Source: Brienomyrus brachyistius
Lineage: Eukaryota > Chordata > Actinopteri > Osteoglossiformes > Mormyridae
DNA length: 64,000 bases
Reading direction: 5' to 3'
Assembly: GCF_023856365.1 (NCBI RefSeq)
Contig: NC_064548.1
Coordinates: 806,001 to 870,000 of the forward strand
The position numbers and the translations under genes were made by a program. Each line of letters begins with the position of its first letter. Within the stretch, counting starts at the first letter, position 1. Below the pieces are notes generated by a model that saw only the letters and a list, made by a program, of their open reading frames with translations, ran no database searches and had not been told where the DNA came from. Shown in pieces: positions 8,089 to 19,191 of this stretch.

Positions 8089-8523
8089 AAGCGGCTCTTT
8101 TAATAACTGTACACTCAGCGCTGAACTCCAGCTAATTCAGTCTTATCTCAAGACAGGTACTCCACATTTCCGCTCAACCCCTGGCAAGCGGAGCCCTGAG
8201 GCTGGCTCATTACAGTTCCCCTAGCTAAAAACTACACAGAGGCATCTCAGCTTCACACTTCTGACCGCCTTCTTGCCCATCCTTGCATCTGTGCACTTTC
8301 TCACACATTCCACTGTCTGACATATTGTCTTTGTTGAGCAACAGTCTCGTGTTAGCTTGAGAAGAGCCTCTCACCTGACTCGTGTACCGTACTATGGCTT
8401 AAAATCGGACACTTCTCATAGCTTGCTGCTGCTCCAGGTTGACATTCACTGCATGTGGCTCAGGTGGGGAGATGGGCTCCAAAGAAAGAGGCAGAAAACG
8501 GCAAGAGTGGAGCTCACGGTTGT

Positions 8524-8596
8524 GCCGGAATAGCTCAGTTGGGAGAGCGTTAGACTGAAGATCTAAAGGTCCCTGGTTCAATCCCGGGTTCTGGCA
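8524..8596 (+). tRNA. tRNA-Phe-GAA: tRNA-Phe(GAA), unit 7
   Basis: Reference sequence. Confidence 0.96.
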
Positions 8597-8651
8597 GCAC
8601 GTGACGTGAGTCTGGGAGCTCGTCTCCGCCTTGGGCTGTGATGTACCCGCT

Positions 8652-8723
8652 GGTTCCATGGTGTAATGGTTAGCACTCTGGGCTCTGAATCCAGCGATCC
8701 GAGTTCAAATCTCGGTGGGACCT
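8652..8723 (+). tRNA. tRNA-Gln-CTG: tRNA-Gln(CUG), unit 7, reference full-length copy
   Basis: The consensus full-length Gln gene: anticodon stem CTGGG/TCCAG with CTCTGAA loop, T arm CCGAG TTCAAAT CTCGG. The A and B boxes are intact. Confidence 0.96.
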
Positions 8724-8820
8724 GTCATGGGCTCAGTTTTGCGCCCCAAGGCGCACTCTTGCCCAAAAACGTTTCTTTTGCACTTTTTACATGTGGTTTA
8801 GCCGACCTTTTCTGCCGCTT

Positions 8821-8894
8821 GGCCGGTTAGCTCAGCTGGTTAGAGCGTGGTGCTAATAACGCCAAGGTCATGGGTTCGATCCCCATACGGGCCA
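8821..8894 (+). tRNA. tRNA-Ile-AAT: tRNA-Ile(AAU), unit 7
   Basis: Reference sequence. Confidence 0.96.
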
Positions 8895-9409
8895 CGCTTT
8901 CTCTTTCTCCCGGTCGTCGGAGTGCTTGGAGATCAGAGGTAGGGAAAATGAAAGTGTCCGACGTGATTATAAGAACACAGTCGTGCCAGATTCACCTGCG
9001 TCGTGGTGAGAAAAAGAAATGGAGGATACACGCATTTCTCTTCGCTGACAATTCTGCAGCAAGTGGACTGGCAAAGTGTACGTCTACATACACAATTTGC
9101 TCAAAGAGCGTAGTAGTTCGTGAAGAAAAATCCAACCCGCACTGTAAAACCATGCTGCCTTCTGGTGTTGTTTACAACTTTCTGATGGAACGAGCTTTTT
9201 TGGAGGCATTTATTGGAAAAGTCGACGGAGTTGTCAAGCATCCCGAAGCAGCACTTGCACTAGAAGTTCCCAGAGTTCTTGTGCTTCAAGCACTTCAATT
9301 TATAAATACTCTGTTGATCTTAACAGTTGTGTGAAATGAGCTGTCATCTCTCCGTTTTTGCTTTAGCAATTTTTCCGGTCTTTCGGCAGAAAGCCAGTCT
9401 CGTGTGTTT

Positions 9410-9480
9410 GCATGGGTGGTTCAGTGGTAGAATTCTCGCCTGCCACGTGGGAGGCCCGGGTTCGATTCCCGGCCAATGCA
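9410..9480 (+). tRNA. tRNA-Gly-GCC: tRNA-Gly(GCC), unit 7
   Basis: GTGGG for GCGGG in the 3' anticodon stem (G:T wobble). Acceptor G:A. Confidence 0.9.
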
Positions 9481-9915
9481 AAGCGGCTCTTTTAATAACT
9501 GTACACTCAGCGCTGAACTCCAGCTAATTCAGTCTTATCTCAAGACAGGTACTCCACATTTCCGCTCAACCCCTGGCAAGCGGAGCCCTGAGGCTGGCTC
9601 ATTACAGTTCCCCTAGCTAAAAACTACACAGAGGCATCTCAGCTTCACACTTCTGACCGCCTTCTTGCCCATCCTTGCATCTGTGCACTTTCTCACACAT
9701 TCCACTGTCTGAAATATTGTCTTTGTTGAGCAACAGTCTCGTGTTAGCTTGAGAAGAGCCTCTCACCTGACTCGTGTACCGTACTATGGCTTAAAATCGG
9801 ACACTTCTCATAGCTTGCTGCTGCTCCAGGTTGACATTCACTGCATGTGGCTCAGGTGGGGAGATGGGCTCCAAAGAAAGAGGCAGAAAACGGCAAGAGT
9901 GGAGCTCACGGTTGT

Positions 9916-9988
9916 GCCGGAATAGCTCAGTTGGGAGAGCGTTAGACTGAAGATCTAAAGGTCCCTGGTTCAATCCCGGGTTCTGGCA
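9916..9988 (+). tRNA. tRNA-Phe-GAA: tRNA-Phe(GAA), unit 8
   Basis: Reference sequence. Confidence 0.96.
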
Positions 9989-10043
9989 GCACGTGACGTG
10001 AGTCTTGGAGCTCGTCTCCGCCTTGGGCTGCGATGTACCCACT

Positions 10044-10108
10044 GGTTCCATGGTGTAATGGTTAGCGCTCTGAATCCAGCGATCCGAGTTCAAATCTCGG
10101 TGGGACCT
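10044..10108 (+). pseudogene. tRNA-Gln pseudogene, 7-nt deletion, unit 8
   Basis: Deletion junction GTTAGCGCTCTGAATCC. No other change, so this is the typical deleted allele. Confidence 0.9.
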
Positions 10109-10205
10109 GTCATGGGCTCAGTTTTGCGCCCCAAGGCGCACTCTTGCCCAAAAATGTTTCTTTTGCACGTTTTGCATGTGGTGTAGCTGACCTTTTCTGC
10201 CGCTT

Positions 10206-10279
10206 GGCCGGTTAGCTCAGCTGGTTAGAGCGTGGTGCTAATAACGCCAAGGTCATGGGTTCGATCCCCATACGGGCTA
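10206..10279 (+). tRNA. tRNA-Ile-AAT: tRNA-Ile(AAU), unit 8
   Basis: ACGGGCT ends the acceptor, so the first pair is G:T rather than G:C. Confidence 0.92.
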
Positions 10280-10794
10280 CGCTTTCTCTTTCTCCCGGTG
10301 GTCGGAGTGCTTGGAGATCAGAGGTAAGGAAAATGAAAGTGTCCGACGTGATTATAAGAACACAGTCGTGCCAGATTCACCTGCGTCGTGGTGAGAAAAA
10401 GAAATGGAGGATACACGCATTTCTCTTCGCTGACAATTCTGCAGCAAGTGGACTGGCAAAGTGTACGTCTACATACACAATTTGCTCAAAGAGCGTAGTA
10501 GTTCGTGAAGAAAAATCCAACCCGCACTGTAAAACCATGCTGCCTTCTGGTGTTGTTTACAACTTTCTGATGGAACGAGCTTTTTTGGAGGCATTTATTG
10601 GAAAAGTCGACGGAGTTGTCAAGCATCCCGAAGCAGCACTTGCACTAGAAGTTCCCAGAGTTCTTGTGCTTCAAGCACTTCAATTTATAAATACTCTGTT
10701 GATCTTAACAGTTGTGTGAAATGAGCTGTCATCTCTCCGTTTTTGCTTTAGCAATTTTTCCGGTCTTTCGGCAGAAAGCCGGTCTCGTGTGTTT

Positions 10795-10865
10795 GCATGG
10801 GTGGTTCAGTGGTAGAATTCTCGCCTGCCACGTGGGAGGCCCGGGTTCGATTCCCGGCCAATGCA
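10795..10865 (+). tRNA. tRNA-Gly-GCC: tRNA-Gly(GCC), unit 8
   Basis: Same as the unit 7 allele (GTGGG in the anticodon stem). Confidence 0.9.
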
Positions 10866-11300
10866 AAGCGGCTCTTTTAATAACTGTACACTCAGCGCTG
10901 AACTCCAGCTAATTCAGTCTTATCTCAAGACAGGTACTCCACATTTCCGCTCAACCCCTGGCAAGCGGAGCCCTGAGGCTGGCTCATTACAGTTCCCCTA
11001 GCTAAAAACTACACAGAGGCATCTCAGCTTCACACTTCTGACCGCCTTCTTGCCCATCCTTGCATCTGTGCACTTTCTCACACATTCCACTGTCTGACAT
11101 ATTGTCTTTGTTGAGCAACAGTCTCGTGTTAGCTTGAGAAGAGCCTCTCACCTGACTCGTGTACCGTACTATGGCTTAAAATCGGACACTTCTCATAGCT
11201 TGCTGCTGCTCCAGGTTGACATTCACTGCATGTGGCTCAGGTGGGGAGATGGGCTCCAAAGAAAGAGGCAGAAAACGGCAAGAGTGGAGCTCACGGTTGT

Positions 11301-11373
11301 GCCGGAATAGCTCAGTTGGGAGAGCGTTAGACTGAAGATCTAAAGGTCCCTGGTTCAATCCCGGGTTCTGGCA
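11301..11373 (+). tRNA. tRNA-Phe-GAA: tRNA-Phe(GAA), unit 9
   Basis: Reference sequence. Confidence 0.96.
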
Positions 11374-11428
11374 GCACGTGACGTGAGTCTTGGAGCTCGT
11401 CTCCGCCTTGGGCTGTGATGTACCCACT

Positions 11429-11493
11429 GGTTCCATGGTGTAATGGTTAGCGCTCTGAATCCAGCGATCCGAGTTCAAATCTCGGTGGGACCT
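11429..11493 (+). pseudogene. tRNA-Gln pseudogene, 7-nt deletion, unit 9
   Basis: Same as the unit 8 allele. Confidence 0.9.
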
Positions 11494-11590
11494 GTCATGG
11501 GCTCAGTTTTGCGCCCCAAGGCGCACTCTTGCCCAAAAACGTTTCTTTTGCACTTTTTGCATGTGGTGTAGCTGACCTTTTCTGCCGCTT

Positions 11591-11664
11591 GGCCGGTTAG
11601 CTCAGCTGGTTAGAGCGTGGTGCTAATAACGCCAAGGTCATGGGTTCGATCCCCATACGGGCCA
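11591..11664 (+). tRNA. tRNA-Ile-AAT: tRNA-Ile(AAU), unit 9
   Basis: Reference sequence. The trailer starts AGCTTT rather than CGCTTT. Confidence 0.96.
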
Positions 11665-12179
11665 AGCTTTCTCTTTCTCCCGGTGGTCGGAGTGCTTGGA
11701 GATCAGAGATAAGGAAAATGAAAGTGTCCGACGTGATTATAAGAACACAGTCGTGCCAGATTCACCTGCGTCGTGGTGAGAAAAAGAAATGGAGGATACA
11801 CGCATTTCTCTTAGCTGACAATTCTGCAGCAAGTGGACTGGCAAAGTGTACGTCTACATACACAATTTGCTCAAAGAGCGTAGTAGTTCTTGAAGAAAAA
11901 TCCAACCCGCACTGTAAAACCATGCTGCCTTCTGGTGTTGTTTACAACTTTCTGATGGAACGAGCTTTTTTGGAGGCATTTATTGGAAAAGTCGACGGAG
12001 TTGTCAAGCATCCCGAAGCAGCACTTCCACTAGAAGGTCCCAGAGTTCTTGTGCTTCAAGCACTTCAATTTATAAATACTCCGTTGATCTTAACAGTTGT
12101 GTGAAATGAGCTGTCATCACTCCGTTTTTGCTTTAGCAATTTTTCCGGTCTTTCGGCGGAAAGCCGGTCTCGTGTGTTT

Positions 12180-12250
12180 GCATGGATGGTTCAGTGGTAG
12201 TATTCTCGCCTGCCACGCGGGAGGCCCGGGTTCCATTCCCGGCCAATGCA
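12180..12250 (+). tRNA. tRNA-Gly-GCC: tRNA-Gly(GCC), heavily mutated, unit 9
   Basis: Starts GCATGGA (seventh pair A:C besides the fifth G:A), has GTAGTATT in the D arm (T:T) and TTCCATT in the T loop. Probably not functional. Confidence 0.65.
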
Positions 12251-12685
12251 AAGCGGCTCTTTTAATAACTGTACACTCAGCGCTGAACTCCAGCTAATTC
12301 AGTCTTATCTCAAGACAGGTACTCCACATTTCCGCTCAACCCCTGGCAAGCAGAGCCCTGAGGCTGGCTCATTACAGTTCCCCTAGCTAAAAACTACACA
12401 GAGGCATCTCAGCTTCACACTTCTGACCGCCTTCTTGCCCATCCTTGCATCTGTGCACTTTCTCACACATTCCACTGTCTGAAATATTGTCTTTGTTGAG
12501 CAACAGTCTCGTGTTAGCTTGAGAAGAGCCTCTCACCTGACTCGTGTACCGTACTATGGCTTAAAATCGGACACTTCTCATAGCTTGCTGCTGCTCCAGG
12601 TTGACATTCACTGCATGTGGCTCAGGTGGGGAGATGGGCTCCAAAGAAAGAGGCAGAAAACGGCAAGAGTGGAGCTCACGGTTGT

Positions 12686-12758
12686 GCCGGAATAGCTCAG
12701 TTGGGAGAGCGTTAGACTGAAGATCTAAAGGTCCCTGGTTCAATCCCGGGTTCTGGCA
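12686..12758 (+). tRNA. tRNA-Phe-GAA: tRNA-Phe(GAA), unit 10
   Basis: Reference sequence. Confidence 0.96.
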
Positions 12759-12813
12759 GCACGTGACGTGAGTCTTGGAGCTCGTCTCCGCCTTGGGCTG
12801 CGATGTACCCACT

Positions 12814-12878
12814 GGTTCCATGGTGTAATGGTTAGCGCTCTGAATCCAGCCATCCGAGTTCAAATCTCGGTGGGACCT
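12814..12878 (+). pseudogene. tRNA-Gln pseudogene, 7-nt deletion, unit 10
   Basis: Deleted allele with CCAGCCATCC (G to C after the anticodon arm), shared with unit 13. Confidence 0.9.
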
Positions 12879-12975
12879 GTCATGGGCTCAGTTTTGCGCC
12901 CCAAGGCGCACTCTTGCCCAAAAACGTTTCTTTTGCAGTTTTTGCATGTGGTGTAGCCGACCTTTTCTGCCGCTT

Positions 12976-13049
12976 GGCCGGTTAGCTCAGCTGGTTAGAG
13001 CGTGGTGCTAATAACGCCAAGGTCATGGGTTCGATCCCCATATGGGCCA
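12976..13049 (+). tRNA. tRNA-Ile-AAT: tRNA-Ile(AAU), unit 10
   Basis: ATGGGCC for ACGGGCC: one acceptor G:C becomes G:T. Confidence 0.92.
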
Positions 13050-13566
13050 CGCTTTCTCTTTCTCCCGGTGGTCGGAGTGCTTGGAGATCAGAGGTAGGGA
13101 AAATGAAAGTGTCCGACGTGATTATAAGAACACAGTCGTGCCAGATTCACCTGCGTCGTGGTGAGAAAAAGAAATGGAGGATACACGCATTTCTCTTAGC
13201 TGACAATTCTGCAGCAAGTGGACTGGCAAAGTGTACGTCTACATACACAATTTGCTCAAAGAGCGTAGTAGTTCTTGAAGAAAAATCCAACCCGCACTGT
13301 AAAACCATGCTGCCTTCTGGTGTTGTTTACAAGTTTCTGATGGAACGAGCTTTTTTGGAGGCATTTATTGGAAAAGTCGACGGAGTTGTCAAGCATCCCG
13401 AAGCAGCACTTCCACTAGAAGGTCCCAGAGTTCTTGTGCTTCAAGCACTTCAATTTATAAATACTCCGTTGATCTTAACAGTTGTGTGAAATGAGCTGTC
13501 ATCACTCCGTTTTTGCTTTAGCAATTTTTCCGGTCTTTCGGCGGAAAGCCGGCCTCGTGTGTTTTT

Positions 13567-13637
13567 GCTTGGGTGGTTCAGTGGTAGAATTCTCGCCTGC
13601 CACGCGGGAGGCCCGGGTTCGATTCCCGGCCAATGCA
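13567..13637 (+). tRNA. tRNA-Gly-GCC: tRNA-Gly(GCC) with two acceptor mismatches, unit 10
   Basis: The GCTTGGG allele of unit 6, exactly 5549 bp downstream of it, with the same extra TT in front. Confidence 0.72.
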
Positions 13638-14072
13638 AAGCGGCTCTTTTAATAACTGTACACTCAGCGCTGAACTCCAGCTAATTCAGTCTTATCTCAA
13701 GACAGGTACTCCACATTTCCGCTCAACCCCTGGCAAGCGGAGCCCTGAGGCTGGCTCATTACAGTTCCCCTAGCTAAAAACTACACAGAGGCATCTCAGC
13801 TTCACACTTCTGACCGCCTTCTTGCCCATCCTTGCATCTGTGCACTTTCTCACACATTCCACTGTCTGACATATTGTCTTTGTTGAGCAACAGTCTCGTG
13901 TTAGCTTGAGAAGAGCCTCTCACCTGACTCGTGTACCGTACTATGGCTTAAAATCGGACACTTCTCATAGCTTGCTGCTGCTCCAGGTTGACATTCACTG
14001 CATGTGGCTCAGGTGGGGAGATGGGCTCCAAAGAAAGAGGCAGAAAACGGCAAGAGTGGAGCTCACGGTTGT

Positions 14073-14145
14073 GCCGGAATAGCTCAGTTGGGAGAGCGTT
14101 AGACTGAAGATCTAAAGGTCCCTGGTTCAATCCCGGGTTCTGGCA
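14073..14145 (+). tRNA. tRNA-Phe-GAA: tRNA-Phe(GAA), unit 11
   Basis: Reference sequence. Confidence 0.96.
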
Positions 14146-14200
14146 GCACGTGACGTGAGTCTGGGAGCTCGTCTCCGCCTTGGGCTGTGATGTACCCGCT

Positions 14201-14272
14201 GGTTCCATGGTGTAATGCTTAGCACTCTGGTCTCTGAATCCAGCGATCCGAGTTCAAATCTCGGTGGGACCT
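14201..14272 (+). tRNA. tRNA-Gln-CTG: tRNA-Gln(CUG), unit 11
   Basis: Full length. GCTT in the D loop as in unit 1, and CTGGT in the anticodon stem, so the pair next to the loop is T:T. Confidence 0.83.
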
Positions 14273-14369
14273 GTCATGGGCTCAGTTTTGCGCCCCAAGG
14301 CGCACTCTTGCCCAAAAACGTTTCTTTTGCACTTTTTGCATGTGGTGTAGCCGACCTTTTCTGCCGCTT

Positions 14370-14443
14370 GGCCGGTTAGCTCAGCTGGTTAGAGCGTGGT
14401 GCTAATAACGCCAAGGTCATGGGTTCGATCCCCATACGGGCCA
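14370..14443 (+). tRNA. tRNA-Ile-AAT: tRNA-Ile(AAU), unit 11
   Basis: Reference sequence. Confidence 0.96.
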
Positions 14444-14958
14444 CGCTTTCTCTTTCTCCCGGTCGTCGGAGTGCTTGGAGATCAGAGGTAGGGAAAATGA
14501 AAGTGTCCGACGTGATTATAAGAACACAGTCATGCCAGATTCACCTGCGTCGTGGTGAGAAAAAGAAATGGAGGATACACGCATTTCTCTTAGCTGACAA
14601 TTCTGCAGCAAGTGGACTGGCAAAGTGTACGTCTACATACACAATTTGCTCAAAGAGCGTAGTAGTTCGTGAAGAAAAATCCAACCCGCACTGTAAAACC
14701 ATGCTGCCTTCTGGTGTTGTTTACAACTTTCTGATGGAACGAGCTTTTTTGGAGGCATTTATTGGAAAAGTCGACGGAGTTGTCAAGCATCCCGAAGCAG
14801 CACTTGCACTAGAAGTTCCCAGAGTTCTTGTGCTTCAAGCACTTCAATTTATAAATACTCTGTTGATCTTAACAGTTGTGTGAAATGAGCTGTCATCTCT
14901 CCGTTTTTGCTTTAGCAATTTTTCCGGTCTTTCGGCAGAAAGCCAGTCTCGTGTGTTT

Positions 14959-15029
14959 GCATGGGTGGTTCAGTGGTAGAATTCTCGCCTGCCACGTGGG
15001 AGGCCCGGGTTCGATTCCCGGCCAATGCA
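14959..15029 (+). tRNA. tRNA-Gly-GCC: tRNA-Gly(GCC), unit 11
   Basis: GTGGG anticodon-stem allele of units 7 and 8. Confidence 0.9.
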
Positions 15030-15464
15030 AAGCGGCTCTTTTAATAACTGTACACTCAGCGCTGAACTCCAGCTAATTCAGTCTTATCTCAAGACAGGTA
15101 CTCCACATTTCCGCTCAACCCCTGGCAAGCGGAGCCCTGAGGCTGGCTCATTACAGTTCCCCTAGCTAAAAACTACACAGAGGCATCTCAGCTTCACACT
15201 TCTGACCGCCTTCTTGCCCATCCTTGCATCTGTGCACTTTCTCACACATTCCACTGTCTGACATATTGTCTTTGTTGAGCAACAGTCTCGTGTTAGCTTG
15301 AGAATAGCCTCTCACCTGACTCGTGTACCGTACTATGGCTTAAAATCGGACACTTCTCATAGCTTGCTGCTGCTCCAGGTTGACATTCACTGCATGTGGC
15401 TCAGGTGGGGAGATGGACTCCAAAGAAAGAGGCAGAAAACGGCAAGAGTGGAGCTCACGGTTGT

Positions 15465-15537
15465 GCCGGAATAGCTCAGTTGGGAGAGCGTTAGACTGAA
15501 GATCTAAAGGTCCCTGGTTCAATCCCGGGTTCTGGCA
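15465..15537 (+). tRNA. tRNA-Phe-GAA: tRNA-Phe(GAA), unit 12
   Basis: Reference sequence. Confidence 0.96.
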
Positions 15538-15592
15538 GCACGTGACGTGAGTCTTGGAGCTCGTCTCCGCCTTGGGCTGCGATGTACCCGCT

Positions 15593-15664
15593 GGTTCCAT
15601 GGTGTAATGGTCAGCACTCTGGGCTCTGAATCCAGCGATCCGAGTTCAAATCTCGGTGGGACCT
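15593..15664 (+). tRNA. tRNA-Gln-CTG: tRNA-Gln(CUG), unit 12
   Basis: Full length with GGTCAG in the D loop. All stems as in the reference. Confidence 0.94.
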
Positions 15665-15761
15665 GTCATGGGCTCAGTTTTGCGCCCCAAGGCGCACTCT
15701 TGCCCAAAAACGTTTCTTTTGCACTTTTTGCATGTGTTGTAGCTGACCTTTTCTGCCGCTT

Positions 15762-15835
15762 GGCCGGTTAGCTCAGCTGGTTAGAGCGTGGTGCTAATAA
15801 CGCCAAGGTCATGGGTTCGATCCCCATACGGGCCA
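15762..15835 (+). tRNA. tRNA-Ile-AAT: tRNA-Ile(AAU), unit 12
   Basis: Reference sequence. The trailer starts TGCTTT. Confidence 0.96.
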
Positions 15836-16350
15836 TGCTTTCTCTTTCTTCCGGTGGTCGGAGTGCTTGGAGATCAGAGATAAGGAAAATGAAAGTGTCC
15901 GACGTGATTATAAGAACACAGTCGTGCCAGATTCACCTGCGTCGTGGTGAGAAAAAGAAATGGAGGATACACGCATTTCTCTTAGCTGACAATTCTGCAG
16001 CAAGTGGACTGGCAAAGTGTACGTCTACATACACAATTTGCTCAAAGAGCGTAGTAGTTCTTGAAGAAAAATCCAACCCGCACTGTAAAACCATGCTGCC
16101 TTCTGGTGTTGTTTACAACTTTCTGATGGAACGAGCTTTTTTGGAGGCATTTATTGGAAAAGTCGACGGAGTTGTCAAGCATCCCGAAGCAGCACTTCCA
16201 CTAGAAGGTCCCAGAGTTCTTGTGCTTCAAGCACTTCAATTTATAAATACTCCGTTGATCTTAACAGTTGTGTGAAATGAGCTGTCATCACTCCGTTTTT
16301 GCTTTAGCAATTTTTCCGGTCTTTCGGCGGAAAGCCGGTCTCGTGTGTTT

Positions 16351-16421
16351 GCATGGGTGGTTCAGTGGTAGTATTCTCGCCTGCCACGCGGGAGGCCCGG
16401 GTTCCATTCCCGGCCAATGCA
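16351..16421 (+). tRNA. tRNA-Gly-GCC: tRNA-Gly(GCC), D-arm and B-box variant, unit 12
   Basis: GTAGTATT (T:T in the D stem) and TTCCATT (B box). Shared with units 14 and 16. Confidence 0.72.
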
Positions 16422-16856
16422 AAGCGGCTCTTTTAATAACTGTACACTCAGCGCTGAACTCCAGCTAATTCAGTCTTATCTCAAGACAGGTACTCCACAT
16501 TTCCGCTCAACCCCTGGCAAGCGGAGCCCTGAGGCTGGCTCATTACAGTTCCCCTAGCTAAAAACTACACAGAGGCATCTCAGCTTCACACTTCTGACCG
16601 CCTTCTTGCCCATCCTTGCATCTGTGCACTTTCTCACACATTCCACTGTCTGAAATATTGTCTTTGTTGAGCAACAGTCTCGTGTTAGCTTGAGAAGAGC
16701 CTCTCACCTGACTCGTGTACCATACTATGGCTTAAAATCGGACACTTCTCATAGCTTGCTGCTGCTCCAGGTTGACATTCACTGCATGTGGCTCAGGTGG
16801 GGAGATGGGCTCCAAAGAAAGAGGCAGAAAACGGCAAGAGTGGAGCTCATGGTTGT

Positions 16857-16929
16857 GCCGGAATAGCTCAGTTGGGAGAGCGTTAGACTGAAGATCTAAA
16901 GGTCCCTGGTTCAGTCCCGGGTTCTGGCA
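16857..16929 (+). tRNA. tRNA-Phe-GAA: tRNA-Phe(GAA), unit 13
   Basis: T loop TTCAGTC for TTCAATC. Stems unchanged. Confidence 0.93.
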
Positions 16930-16984
16930 GCACGTGACGTGAGTCTTGGAGCTCGTCTCCGCCTTGGGCTGCGATGTACCCACT

Positions 16985-17049
16985 GGTTCCATGGTGTAAT
17001 GGTTAGCGCTCTGAATCCAGCCATCCGAGTTCAAATCTCGGTGGGACCT
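16985..17049 (+). pseudogene. tRNA-Gln pseudogene, 7-nt deletion, unit 13
   Basis: Deleted allele with CCAGCCATCC as in unit 10. Confidence 0.9.
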
Positions 17050-17146
17050 GTCATGGGCTCAGTTTTGCGCCCCAAGGCGCACTCTTGCCCAAAAACGTTT
17101 CTTTTGCACTTTTTGCATGTGGTGTAGCCGACCTTTTCTGCCGCTT

Positions 17147-17220
17147 GGCCGGTTAGCTCAGCTGGTTAGAGCGTGGTGCTAATAACGCCAAGGTCATGGG
17201 TTCGATCCCCATACGGGCCA
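17147..17220 (+). tRNA. tRNA-Ile-AAT: tRNA-Ile(AAU), unit 13
   Basis: Reference sequence. Confidence 0.96.
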
Positions 17221-17700
17221 CGCTTTCTCTTTCTCCCGGTCGTCGGAGTGCTTGGAGATCAGAGGTAGGGAAAATGAAAGTGTCCGACGTGATTATAAGA
17301 ACACAGTCGTGCCAGATTCACCTGCGTCGTGGTGAGAAAAAGAAATGGAGGATACACGCATTTCTCTTAGCTGACAATTCTGCAGCAAGTGGACTGGCAA
17401 AGTGTACGTCTACATACACAATTTGCTCAAAGAGCGTAGTAGTTCTTGAAGAAAAATCCAACCCGCACTGTAAAACCATGCTGCCTTCTGGTGTTGTTTA
17501 CAACTTTCTGATGGAACGAGCTTTTTTGGAGGCATTTATTGGAAAAGTCGACGGAGTTGTCAAGCATCCCGAAGCAGCACTTCCACTAGAAGGTCCCAGA
17601 GTTCTTGTGCTTCAAGCACTTCAATTTATAAATACTCCGTTGATCTTAACAGTTGTGTGAAATGAGCTGTCATCACTCCGTTTTTGCTTTAGCAATTTTT

Positions 17701-17723
17701 CCGGTCTTTCCGCGGAAAGCCGG
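17701..17723. other. inverted repeat upstream of tRNA-Gly (unit 13 example)
   Basis: CTTTCCGCGGAAAG (17706-17719) is a perfect 14-bp palindrome, flanked by CCGG on both sides with one bulged T, and ends 12 bp before tRNA-Gly. Many units (13, 15, 17-19, 21, 22, 24-26, 28, 29 and others) have this form. Others read CTTTCGGCGGAAAG or CTTTCGGCAGAAAG, which keep the CTTTC/GAAAG arms. Its role is unknown. Confidence 0.5.
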
Positions 17724-17735
17724 CCTCGTGTGTTT

Positions 17736-17806
17736 GCATGGGTGGTTCAGTGGTAGAATTCTCGCCTGCCACGCGGGAGGCCCGGGTTCCATTCCCGGCC
17801 AATGCA
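17736..17806 (+). tRNA. tRNA-Gly-GCC: tRNA-Gly(GCC), B-box variant, unit 13
   Basis: TTCCATT T loop; otherwise the array-typical copy. Confidence 0.8.
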
Positions 17807-18241
17807 AAGCGGCTCTTTTAATAACTGTACACTCAGTACTGAACTCCAGCTAATTCAGTCTTATCTCAAGACAGGTACTCCACATTTCCGCTCAACCCCT
17901 GGCAAGCGGAGCCCTGAGGCTGGCTCATTACAGTTCCCCTAGCTAAAAACTACACAGAGGCATCTCAGCTTCACACTTCTGACCGCCTTCTTGCCCATCC
18001 TTGCATCTGTGCACTTTCTCACACATTCCACTGTCTGACATATTGTCTTTGTTGAGCAACAGTCTCGTGTTAGCTTGAGAAGAGCCTCTCACCTGACTCG
18101 TGTACCGTACTATGGCTTAAAATCGGACACTTCTCATAGCTTGCTGCTGCTCCAGGTTGACATTCACTGCATGTGGCTCAGGTGGGGAGATGGACTCCAA
18201 AGAAAGAGGCAGAAAACGGCAAGAGTGGAGCTCACGGTTGT

Positions 18242-18314
18242 GCCGGAATAGCTCAGTTGGGAGAGCGTTAGACTGAAGATCTAAAGGTCCCTGGTTCAAT
18301 CCCGGGTTCTGGCA
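18242..18314 (+). tRNA. tRNA-Phe-GAA: tRNA-Phe(GAA), unit 14
   Basis: Reference sequence. Confidence 0.96.
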
Positions 18315-18369
18315 GCACGTGACGTGAGTCTTGGAGCTCGTCTCCGCCTTGGGCTGCGATGTACCCGCT

Positions 18370-18434
18370 GGTTCCATGGTGTAATGGTCAGCGCTCTGAA
18401 TCCAGCGATCCGAGTTCAAATCTCGGTGGGACCT
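18370..18434 (+). pseudogene. tRNA-Gln pseudogene, 7-nt deletion, unit 14
   Basis: Deletion on the GGTCAG background. This D-loop base marks the left edge of the 2770-bp duplicated block. Confidence 0.9.
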
Positions 18435-18531
18435 GTCATGGGCTCAGTTTTGCGCCCCAAGGCGCACTCTTGCCCAAAAACGTTTCTTTTGCACTTTTTG
18501 CATGTGGTGTAGCTGACCTCTTCTGCCGCTT

Positions 18532-18605
18532 GGCCGGTTAGCTCAGCTGGTTAGAGCGTGGTGCTAATAACGCCAAGGTCATGGGTTCGATCCCCATACG
18601 GGCCA
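18532..18605 (+). tRNA. tRNA-Ile-AAT: tRNA-Ile(AAU), unit 14
   Basis: Reference sequence. Confidence 0.96.
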
Positions 18606-19120
18606 TGCTTTCTCTTTCTTCCGGTGGTCGGAGTGCTTGGAGATCAGAGATAAGGAAAATGAAAGTGTCCGACGTGATTATAAGAACACAGTCGTGCCAG
18701 ATTCACCTGCGTCGTGGTGAGAAAAAGAAATGGAGGATACACGCATTTCTCTTAGCTGACAATTCTGCAGCAAGTGGACTGGCAAAGTGTACGTCTACAT
18801 ACACAATTTGCTCAAAGAGCGTAGTAGTTCTTGAAGAAAAATCCAACCCGCACTGTAAAACCATGCTGCCTTCTGGTGTTGTTTACAACTTTCTGATGGA
18901 ACGAGCTTTTTTGGAGGCATTTATTGGAAAAGTCGACGGAGTTGTCAAGCATCCCGAAGCAGCACTTCCACTAGAAGGTCCCAGAGTTCTTGTGCTTCAA
19001 GCACTTCAATTTATAAATACTCCGTTGATCTTAACAGTTGTGTGAAATGAGCTGTCATCACTCCGTTTTTGCTTTAGCAATTTTTCCGGTCTTTCGGCGG
19101 AAAGCCGGTCTCGTGTGTTT

Positions 19121-19191
19121 GCATGGGTGGTTCAGTGGTAGTATTCTCGCCTGCCACGCGGGAGGCCCGGGTTCCATTCCCGGCCAATGCA
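19121..19191 (+). tRNA. tRNA-Gly-GCC: tRNA-Gly(GCC), D-arm and B-box variant, unit 14
   Basis: Same allele as unit 12. Confidence 0.72.
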
